NCBI GenBank assembly: GCA_018242585.1
Contig: JAFEBQ010000022.1
Location: 62,001 to 126,000, forward strand
Direction of reading: 5' to 3'
DNA: 64,000 bases
Source: Planctomycetota bacterium
GTDB taxonomy: Bacteria > Planctomycetota > Planctomycetia > Pirellulales > PNKZ01
Shown here: positions 8,391 through 15,663 of the stretch, one piece after another
Numbering within the stretch: the stretch's first letter is position 1
Layout: each line of letters begins with the position of its first letter
Translations under genes and position numbers: made by a program
Notes under the pieces: model-generated
Seen by the model: only the letters and a program-made list of their open reading frames with translations
Database searches by the model: none
What the model was told of the DNA's origin: nothing

Positions 8391-9494
8391 ATGAGTTCTT
8401 CTGCTGTCGCCACACCACCCAAAACTCCCGCGGCTCCCGCCGAGGCCCAGCCTGCGTCGGCGAAGCACGCGGGGCCGATGCTCCAGGTGGTCGACCTGGG
8501 CAAGTGGTTTCCCGTGCGGCGCGGAGTGTTTCGCCGCGTGCATCAGCACGTCCGCGCGGTCGACGGCGTGACATTCAACCTGGAACGCGGCAAGACGCTG
8601 GGGCTGGTCGGCGAAAGCGGCTGTGGCAAGACCACGGTCGGTCGCACCATTCTGCGGCTCATTCCCGCCACGCGCGGCAAGGTGCTATTCGATGGGGCCG
8701 ATATTTTCAGCCTGCCGCGCGACCAGATGCGCACCCTGCGGCAGCGGATGCAGATCATCTTTCAAGACCCGTATGGGTCGTTGAACCCGCGGATGACTGT
8801 CGGCGCTACGGTCGGCGAGCCGTTGCTGATTCACAAGATCGCCCGTGGCCGGACGCTTGAACAGCGTGTGGCCGAACTGCTGACCAAGGTCGGTCTGACT
8901 CCTGACGCCGCGATTCGCTATCCGCACGAGTTCTCCGGCGGCCAGCGACAGCGGATTGGCATCGCCCGGGCGCTGGCGCTGAATCCTGCGTTCATCGTCT
9001 GCGATGAACCGACGAGCGCGCTCGATGTCTCGATTCGCGCGCAAGTGATCAATCTATTGGGCGATCTGCAAGAACAATTCCAGCTTGCCTATCTGATGAT
9101 CAGCCACGATCTGGGGGCCGTGCGGCACGTCAGTCACGAAGTCGCCGTGATGTACCTGGGCAAGATCGTCGAGCACGCGCCGACCGAGGCGCTGTTCGAT
9201 CAGCCGCGACATCCGTACTCGCGGGTATTGTTGTCGGCGATTCCTCGCCCCGATCCCACCGCGCGGCACAAGCGGATTGTCGCCACCGACGACGAGTTGC
9301 CGTCGCCGATCAACGTACCGCCGGGCTGCGCATTTCACCCGCGCTGCCCGTTGTATGAGCTCAAGGGACGCCCCGAGACTTGCCGCCGCGACGTGCCCGA
9401 GCTGCGCGTCGTCGATGCCACCACCAACCACCGCGCGGCATGTCACTTTGCGGAAGAGAGCGAGAAGCTTGGCGAAACGCCGAGCGGGAAGTAA
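8391..9494 (+). CDS. Oligopeptide/dipeptide ABC transporter ATP-binding protein (OppF/DppF type)
   Basis: A 367-residue ATPase from ATG 8391; an in-frame GTG at 8346 lies inside a repeat and is less likely. Walker A is GESGCGKTT, signature FSGGQRQRIGIARALA, Walker B FIVCDEPTSALDV, and H-loop MISHDLG. The C-terminal Cys motif (GCAFHPRCPLYELKGRPETC) is that of OppF/DppF proteins. Together with the preceding gene it would form the heterodimeric motor of a peptide or nickel importer at the inner membrane. The 150-base gap between the two genes is filled with repeats, suggesting a repeat-expanded intergenic space in one operon. Confidence 0.92.
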   Translation: MSSSAVATPPKTPAAPAEAQPASAKHAGPMLQVVDLGKWFPVRRGVFRRVHQHVRAVDGVTFNLERGKTLGLVGESGCGKTTVGRTILRLIPATRGKVLFDGADIFSLPRDQMRTLRQRMQIIFQDPYGSLNPRMTVGATVGEPLLIHKIARGRTLEQRVAELLTKVGLTPDAAIRYPHEFSGGQRQRIGIARALALNPAFIVCDEPTSALDVSIRAQVINLLGDLQEQFQLAYLMISHDLGAVRHVSHEVAVMYLGKIVEHAPTEALFDQPRHPYSRVLLSAIPRPDPTARHKRIVATDDELPSPINVPPGCAFHPRCPLYELKGRPETCRRDVPELRVVDATTNHRAACHFAEESEKLGETPSGK

Positions 9495-9498
9495 TGAG

Positions 9499-9559
9499 TG
9501 CTGAATGATGAATGCTGAGTAACAGAGGACCGCCTACATTCATCACTCATCATTCAGCA
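9499..9559. repeat. Inverted repeat between convergent genes
   Basis: The 13-base arms TGCTGAATGATGA (9499-9511) and TCATCATTCAGCA (9547-9559) are perfect reverse complements around a 35-base spacer, with further degenerate copies of TGAATGATGA on both sides. The element lies exactly between two convergent stop codons and may act as a bidirectional terminator or be an inserted palindrome. Confidence 0.65.
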
Positions 9560-9563
9560 ATCA

Positions 9564-10724
9564 TCACTTCTTCTCCGTCGGCCACGCCAGTCTGAGCGTT
9601 TGCAGGATTAAGAACGCACCCAGCAGTCCGAACAACACATACGGCCAATAGCTCGCGCCGGGCACTCCCCAATAGACCGCGGTCGTGGCGACGATGGTGG
9701 CCAATAGCGCGACCATCAACAGCACACAGCCCCCCGCCGCCATCATGCCTTTGAAGGTTCCTTGCTCGGTCTGCTCCTCGCCATAGACATCGATCGTGCG
9801 GCCCCGCGCCACGCTCCGTTCGACGGCATCGACGATTTCCATGTCGCGACAAGCATCAAGCCAGGTCGGTTCGACCGGCTGGCCGGCGCAGGCCAGCTCG
9901 AAGCGTTCGATTGCCTCGGCCGTTGGATTCCACTCGTCGTAGGTTTCGGTGCGCGTCTCGCTGCCGGTTCGAATCTGCAACACCCACTGCTCGTCAATCG
10001 GCATTGTCAGCGTGGCCTTGCCCGAGCGCCCGACCAGAGCGACTTGCGCCGCCGTGCGGTCCTCGACCGGCCCGATCGACCAGCGGACCAGGCAACCGCT
10101 CGGCCCGGCGGTTTGCACATTGAGATTGGCCCAGTCGATGCCGCCGGCCGCGGTCGCCGAACTCATCGCCCCGATCTTGCGCAGCGTGCCCGCCACGGTG
10201 CGTAGCAGATCAATATCGCTGGCCAGGGCCGAGCGCACCTGCTGACGATCGCGCACCGGCATGGGGCGATCAAAGATCAACTGATCGACCTGTCCGATTG
10301 GGCTCCGCTCGCCGGCGGCGACCATCTCGGCCAGCCGCGCCACGGCCGGGTGCCAGCGCGCTGGGATGAACGGCATCAGCACCGCCCCGGTACTTCCTTG
10401 CCGGTGCATGTCGAGTTCGTAGAAGCTGAGCATCGAGTCGACGACCGGATGCTCGACCAAGAGGGGAACCCCGGCCTGGATAAGTGTACGCAGTTGTTCC
10501 AAGCGCAATTCGTCGGCCGAGTGCCCGACGATCACGGCGTCGGCGATTTTGCCGCCGAGTAGGGCCTGCCAATCGTCGGCCAGGGCGCTCGACTGGCCGG
10601 CGTCGGCCGGTTCGAGCGACGACCGCAGCCCGGGGTAAGCGGCCGTGACCTCGTGACCGGCCGCCTGGGCAGCTTGGCCCAGGGCGTGGGTCGTCGCGGT
10701 AAGTCCAAGCAGGGCAAAGCGCAT
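9564..10724 (-). CDS. Gfo/Idh-like NAD-binding protein with C-terminal membrane tail
   Basis: A 386-residue protein from the ATG at 10722-10724. The N-terminus MRFALLGLTATTHALGQAA is a Rossmann-like start with a degenerate glycine motif, and IQAGVPLLVEHPVVDS occupies the place of the EKP motif, with H for K. The middle resembles the C-terminal half of Gfo/Idh proteins. From about residue 315 two hydrophobic helices follow (GGCVLLMVALLATIVATTAVYWG and YVLFGLLGAFLILQTL), ending WPTEKK. The loss of the EKP lysine suggests a non-catalytic or altered role. Longer open reading through to 12506 is antisense to the next gene and rejected. Confidence 0.65.
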   Translation of the reverse strand: MRFALLGLTATTHALGQAAQAAGHEVTAAYPGLRSSLEPADAGQSSALADDWQALLGGKIADAVIVGHSADELRLEQLRTLIQAGVPLLVEHPVVDSMLSFYELDMHRQGSTGAVLMPFIPARWHPAVARLAEMVAAGERSPIGQVDQLIFDRPMPVRDRQQVRSALASDIDLLRTVAGTLRKIGAMSSATAAGGIDWANLNVQTAGPSGCLVRWSIGPVEDRTAAQVALVGRSGKATLTMPIDEQWVLQIRTGSETRTETYDEWNPTAEAIERFELACAGQPVEPTWLDACRDMEIVDAVERSVARGRTIDVYGEEQTEQGTFKGMMAAGGCVLLMVALLATIVATTAVYWGVPGASYWPYVLFGLLGAFLILQTLRLAWPTEKK

Positions 10725-10883
10725 CGGGCGATTCTGGGCCCGGCGGCGGACCCCGATCCCAGGATGAAAATGTGTTGATGATTTTCGGTTGCTGTCATTA
10801 GAATAACCAGTGGACCCCTGGTCCGTCTCCCCCCGCCATGCCCGCCCGTACCCGACCCGCCTATTTCGCGGAGCCCCGCGTCG

Positions 10884-13800
10884 ATGGAACGTATCAATTG
10901 GCAATCGCTGCGCCGCTGGCGCTGCGTCCGAAACTTGGCCGCGCTGGCCATAACTGGATTCACTTTGCTGGCCGCCGGAGTCGTTGCGGCCGACGAAGCG
11001 CCGAAGCCCGAGGCGGCGAAAACCGAAGCGGCTAAACCGCCAGCGTCCGCGCCGGCCGCGGTGAAGCTGGATGCCGCGTCCAAGCCGGCGGCTTTGCCGC
11101 CGACGGCTAAGCCTGTAGCACCCAAGTCCGCTGCCGCGCCACCAACTCAGCCCGCGCCAAAGGCCGCTCCCACTCCGCTGACCTTCGAGCAGCACGTCCG
11201 TCCGCTGCTCAAACAACATTGCTTCCAGTGCCACGGCGAAGAGCCGAACCCGGAGGGAAGCCTCGATCTGCGGCTCGTTCGCACCATGACGACTGGCGGA
11301 GACTCGGGGGCCGCGATCGCGCCGGGCAAAGCGAGCGCCAGCCTGTTGATCGAAAAGCTTCGCGCCGGCGAAATGCCGCCGGGCGAAAAGAAACTGCCCG
11401 CCGCCGAGATCGATCGCATCGCCCGTTGGATCGACGGCGGCGCCAAGACCGCGCGTCCCGAACCGGCGGCCCTCTCGCACGACGACATCACCGACGAGGA
11501 ACGTCAGCATTGGTCGTTCCAGCCGGTCAAGCGTCCCGAGGTCCCCAAGGTCAAGCACGGCGACTTGGTGCGAACGCCGGTCGATGCCTTCCTGTTGGCC
11601 AAGCTGGAAGAGCAGGGGGTCGCTTACTCGCCGACGGCCGACAAGCGGACGCTGGTGCGCCGCGTCTACTTCGATTTGTGGGGCGTGCCGCCCACGCCCG
11701 ATCAGGTGGATGAGTTCCTGGCCGACACGGCCCCCGATGCGTGGGACCGGCTGGTCGATCGACTGCTCGCGTCGCCGCACTATGGCGAGCGTTGGGGTCG
11801 GCTCTGGCTCGACGTGGCCGGCTATGCCGACAGCGACGGAGCCAGCGAGAAGGACATCGTCCGCCAGTACGCTTACAAGTATCGCGATTACGTGATTCGC
11901 TCGATCAACTCGGACAAGCCGTTCGACGAGTTCATTCGCGAGCAAGTGGCGGGCGACGAAATGCTCGCGCCGCCCTACACGAATCTGACGCCGGCCCAGA
12001 CCGACCGGCTGGTGGCGACGGGCTTTTTGCGAATGGGCCCCGATGGAACGGGCGCCGGCGAAGGGGACCAGAACGTCGCTCGCAACGAAGTGATGGCCGA
12101 GACGATCAAGATCGTCAGCACGTCGCTGCTGGGCATGACGGTCGGCTGTGCCCAGTGCCACTCGCACCGCTATGAACCGATTTCCCAGGCCGACTACTAT
12201 CGCTTCCGCGCCATTTTCGAGCCGGCTTACGACTGGAAGAACTGGCGGTCCCCGCAAGGGCGGCTGGTTTCGCTGATGAGCGACGCCCAGCGAAAGCAGA
12301 TGGCCGAAGTCGACGCCGAGGCCAAGAAGCTGAGCGACGAGCGGCTCAAAACGCTGCAAGCCTGGGTCGACCAGGCCTTTGACGAAGAGATCGTCAAGAT
12401 ACCCGAGGATCAGCGCGAAGCCCTGCGCGCGACCTTCAAGACGCCCGCCGACAAGCGAACCCCCGAGCAGAAGCAACTGGTCCGCGCCCACCCCCAGATG
12501 TTCCACACCACGGGCTCGATCTATCTGCGCGAGCGGAAGCGGTATAACGACTTTGACAAGAAGTACACCGAGGAACTAGCCAAGATCAAAGCCCGCCGGC
12601 CGGCCGAGCAGTACGCCCAGGCGTTGACCGAGGTGCCCAACAAGACGCCCGACACGTTCCTGTTCTTCCGAGGCGACATCAACCAGCCGCGCGAAAAGCA
12701 GAAGCCCGCGGAGTTGACGATTCTGGGCGCCGCGCATCCGGTGACGATTGCCGATGACGATGCCAAGTTGCCGACTTCGGGGCGGCGATTGGCGTATGCC
12801 AAGCACCTGACCGATGGCAAGCATCCGCTGTTGGCGCGCGTGCTGGTGAATCGCGTCTGGCTCAATCACTTTGGCCGCGGCATTGTCTCGACGCCGGCCG
12901 ATTTCGGCGTGGCGGGCATGCGCCCCAGCCATCCCGAATTGCTCGACTGGCTGGCCAGCGAGTGGATGGCCGGTGGCTGGCGACTGAAGACGCTGCACAA
13001 GCTGTTGCTCACGTCGACGGCCTATCAACAAGTTTCGGCTCGCACGCCAGAGTTGGACAAGATCGACGTCGAGAACCGGTTGCTGGGGCGGATGAACATC
13101 CGCCGCCTCGAAGCCGAGATGGTCCGCGACGCGATCCTGGACGTGGCCGGCTCGTTGAACAACGAGATGTTCGGGCCCGCGGTGCCGGTGTCGCCCGACG
13201 ACGTCGGCCAGATCATCGTGGCCGTTGACACTCGCGACTCGGCCGGTCGGCCCAGCAACAAGAAGGTCGATCTTGGCGACGACGTTTATCGGCGGAGCGT
13301 TTATGTGCAGGTCCGCCGCTCGATGCCGTTGAGCATGCTCGACACGTTCGACATGCCGCGTTTGGCCCCCAATTGCGAACTGCGCAACAACTCGACCGTG
13401 GCCCCGCAATCGCTGTTGCTGTTGAACAACACGTTGGTCTTGGACCAGTCGCTGGCGTTTGCCCGCCGCGTGCGCCGCGCCGCGCCGAATGATGTGCCGG
13501 CCCAGGTGCGACTGGCCTGGCAGTGGGCATTTGCCGACGAGCCGACCAAGGCCGAGTTGGATCAGGCGGTGGCGTTCATCAACGAGCAGATCAAGTCGCT
13601 GAGTCCGTCGGCCCCCGCCCCCGCCAAACCGGCAACGGTCGAGACCCCGGCCAAGCCAGCCCCCGTGGTCGCCAAGCAAGTGTCGGAGACGAAAGTGGCT
13701 GCGGAGGTGAAGAAGGAAGCGCCAAAGACCGAGGCAGCGGCTAAACCGCAAGCGCCGGCACCGGCCGCGAACAAGCCCGAAGCGGCGTCGAAGCCGGATG

Positions 13801-13988
13801 CCGTAACCAAGCCGGCGGCTCCGCCGCCAGCCACAGCCGCGAAACCCGCCACGCCTCCACCAGCGGCCAAGCCCGCGACACCCCCCGCCGCGCCGGCCAA
13901 GAAGCCGGTGGCCGATCCGGCCGAGACGGCCCTGGCCACGTTCTGCCAGGCGTTGCTCTGCTCGAACCGATTCTTGTACATCGACTAG
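10884..13988 (+). CDS. DUF1549/DUF1553 cytochrome-domain protein (PSCyt1-PSD1 type)
   Basis: A 1034-residue planctomycete-type exported protein. The signal sequence (LAALAITGFTLLAAGVVA) is followed by an Ala/Pro/Lys-rich linker to about residue 95, then a cytochrome-c-like domain with the haem motif CFQCH at Cys113. DUF1549 follows (RVYFDLWGVPPTPDQVDEFL, HYGERWGRLWLDVAGYADSDG), with a second CAQCH at Cys422, then DUF1553 (LVNRVWLNHFGRGIV, LLDWLASEWM). The conserved C-terminal helix pair is split by a 105-residue Ala/Pro/Lys insertion (about 13606-13920) before the usual ending FCQALLCSNRFLYID. The next gene, DUF1501, begins 31 bases after the stop; the pair is a standard planctomycete operon of unsettled function. 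Confidence 0.92.
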   Translation: MERINWQSLRRWRCVRNLAALAITGFTLLAAGVVAADEAPKPEAAKTEAAKPPASAPAAVKLDAASKPAALPPTAKPVAPKSAAAPPTQPAPKAAPTPLTFEQHVRPLLKQHCFQCHGEEPNPEGSLDLRLVRTMTTGGDSGAAIAPGKASASLLIEKLRAGEMPPGEKKLPAAEIDRIARWIDGGAKTARPEPAALSHDDITDEERQHWSFQPVKRPEVPKVKHGDLVRTPVDAFLLAKLEEQGVAYSPTADKRTLVRRVYFDLWGVPPTPDQVDEFLADTAPDAWDRLVDRLLASPHYGERWGRLWLDVAGYADSDGASEKDIVRQYAYKYRDYVIRSINSDKPFDEFIREQVAGDEMLAPPYTNLTPAQTDRLVATGFLRMGPDGTGAGEGDQNVARNEVMAETIKIVSTSLLGMTVGCAQCHSHRYEPISQADYYRFRAIFEPAYDWKNWRSPQGRLVSLMSDAQRKQMAEVDAEAKKLSDERLKTLQAWVDQAFDEEIVKIPEDQREALRATFKTPADKRTPEQKQLVRAHPQMFHTTGSIYLRERKRYNDFDKKYTEELAKIKARRPAEQYAQALTEVPNKTPDTFLFFRGDINQPREKQKPAELTILGAAHPVTIADDDAKLPTSGRRLAYAKHLTDGKHPLLARVLVNRVWLNHFGRGIVSTPADFGVAGMRPSHPELLDWLASEWMAGGWRLKTLHKLLLTSTAYQQVSARTPELDKIDVENRLLGRMNIRRLEAEMVRDAILDVAGSLNNEMFGPAVPVSPDDVGQIIVAVDTRDSAGRPSNKKVDLGDDVYRRSVYVQVRRSMPLSMLDTFDMPRLAPNCELRNNSTVAPQSLLLLNNTLVLDQSLAFARRVRRAAPNDVPAQVRLAWQWAFADEPTKAELDQAVAFINEQIKSLSPSAPAPAKPATVETPAKPAPVVAKQVSETKVAAEVKKEAPKTEAAAKPQAPAPAANKPEAASKPDAVTKPAAPPPATAAKPATPPPAAKPATPPAAPAKKPVADPAETALATFCQALLCSNRFLYID

Positions 13989-14019
13989 CCCCTCGCGGGC
14001 CAGTCAGGAGATACGCACT

Positions 14020-15483
14020 ATGAACGAGCGCAATACCAACCGCTGGGCCATCAACCGCCGGCACTTCTTGGCCCGCCAGGCGTTCAGCCTGGGCCCGATG
14101 GCGCTGGCGTGGCTGTTGAATCAGGACGCACTGCGCGCCGCGCCGGAGAAGCCACCCCTCGAAGCGCCGAAGTTTGACCTCCTGCCCAAGCGCCCCACGG
14201 CCGAGCCGCAGGCCAAGGCGATGATCTCGCTGTTCATGCAAGGGGGCCCCAGCCATATCGACTTGTTCGATCCCAAACCCGAGATCGAGAAGTTGCAGGG
14301 CAAGACGTACACCGGCGAGATCAAGTTCGACAACACCGCCGAAGCCAGCACCAAGTTGTTCCCTTGCCCGTGGAAGTTCAACAAGCACGGTTCGTCGGGC
14401 ATGGAACTGAGCGAGCTGCTGGCGAACCTGGGCGAAGTGGCTGACGACATCTGCGTCGTCCGTTCGATGCACACCAGCGTGAACAACCACGGCCAGTCGA
14501 TCTTTGCCCTGAACACTGGCCGCATTCAGGCCGGCCGTCCGGCGGTCGGCTCGTGGCTGACCTATGCGCTGGGGAGCGAGAATCAGAACCTGCCCGCGTA
14601 CGTCGTGCTGACCGATCCGGGCGGGTTGCCAGTCGAAGGAGTCGAGAATTGGTCGAACGGCTGGTTACCCTCGATTTACCAGGGGACCGTCGTGCGGCCG
14701 ACCGAGCCGAGGATCTTGAACCTGGACCCGCCGTCACACCTGGCTGGGGAGCCACAGCGCCGCTTGCTCGATTACCTGGCCAACCTGAACAAGCAGCACA
14801 TTGAGTCCCATCCCGGCGAGCATGACTTGTCGGCCCGACTGGCCAGCTACGAACTGGCCGCGCGGATGCAAACGTCGGCCAAGGAAGCGCTCGATCTGTC
14901 GCAAGAGTCGGAAGCGACGCGCAAGATGTACGGCCTGGACGAACCGGCGACCCAAGAGTTTGGCTCGCGCTGTCTATTGGCGCGGCGCTTGGTCGAGCGC
15001 GGCGTGCGGTTCGTGCAAATCTGCACGGGCAACCAGACCTGGGATCATCACAACAACATCCAGAAGTCATTGCCCGACGTCTGCAAGCGCGTCGACAAGC
15101 CGTCGGCGGCGCTGGTTCGCGATCTGAAGCAGCGCGGCCTGCTGGACAGCACCCTGGTCCAGTGGGGTGGCGAGATGGGGCGCTTGCCGGTGATTCAGAA
15201 CGAAAAGAACATCGGCCGCGACCACAACACCTATGGTTTCAGCATGTGGATGGCCGGCGGCGGCATCAAGGGTGGCACAGTATACGGCGCTACCGACGAG
15301 GTGGGGCACAAGGCCGTCGAGAATCCCGTCTCGCACTCCGACTATCACGCCACGCTGTTGCACCTGTTCGGGCTCGACGGCGAAAAGCTCTTCTTCCAGC
15401 GCCCCAACGGCAAGGGTTCGCTCATCGATGGCCAGAAAGCCCGCATCGTCCACGAGATTCTCAAACGCGGCAAACCGGCGTGA
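14020..15483 (+). CDS. DUF1501 family (sulfatase-like fold) exported protein
   Basis: A 487-residue protein beginning with a Tat-like signal (RRHFLARQAFSLGPMALAWLL). DUF1501 signatures are present: MISLFMQGGPSHIDLFDPKP, the SMHTSVNNHGQSI segment, GSWLTYALGSENQNLPAYVVL, GNQTWDHHNNI, and GRDHNTYGFSMWMAGGGIKGG near the C-terminus. The family is related to alkaline-phosphatase/sulfatase-fold proteins and retains several His/Asp residues. It follows the DUF1549/DUF1553 gene by 31 bases with a CAGGAG ribosome site, implying co-transcription and a joint periplasmic task. Confidence 0.93.
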   Translation: MNERNTNRWAINRRHFLARQAFSLGPMALAWLLNQDALRAAPEKPPLEAPKFDLLPKRPTAEPQAKAMISLFMQGGPSHIDLFDPKPEIEKLQGKTYTGEIKFDNTAEASTKLFPCPWKFNKHGSSGMELSELLANLGEVADDICVVRSMHTSVNNHGQSIFALNTGRIQAGRPAVGSWLTYALGSENQNLPAYVVLTDPGGLPVEGVENWSNGWLPSIYQGTVVRPTEPRILNLDPPSHLAGEPQRRLLDYLANLNKQHIESHPGEHDLSARLASYELAARMQTSAKEALDLSQESEATRKMYGLDEPATQEFGSRCLLARRLVERGVRFVQICTGNQTWDHHNNIQKSLPDVCKRVDKPSAALVRDLKQRGLLDSTLVQWGGEMGRLPVIQNEKNIGRDHNTYGFSMWMAGGGIKGGTVYGATDEVGHKAVENPVSHSDYHATLLHLFGLDGEKLFFQRPNGKGSLIDGQKARIVHEILKRGKPA

Positions 15484-15491
15484 GCTGGAGG

Positions 15492-15526
15492 GGACGAGGG
15501 GCTAGAGGCGAGGGGCTAGGGAAGAA
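15492..15526 (+). repeat. GGGGCTAG-type interspersed repeat, copy 1
   Basis: GAGGGGCTAGAGGCG followed by AGGGGCTAGGGAAGAA. A copy in the opposite orientation is at 45666-45705. Both sit in short intergenic gaps. Confidence 0.6.
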
Positions 15527-15663
15527 AGGGTCTCACGCAGCGTGGTGCCGCGACTCTCGCGCACTTGTCACACTGGGGGCCGAGCCCGTAAGTTTGTAGT
15601 CAGCAGCCAGCGCACGCCGCCGCTGTCACTTACGCCCTGACTTCGCTTACGGAAACTCCTCTC

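Noticed and set aside
10725-12506. Long minus-strand open frame continuing upstream of the Gfo/Idh-like gene
   Set aside because: It is antisense to the DUF1549/DUF1553 gene, whose motifs are clearly coding; GC-rich codons open the opposite frame. Only 9564-10724 is kept.
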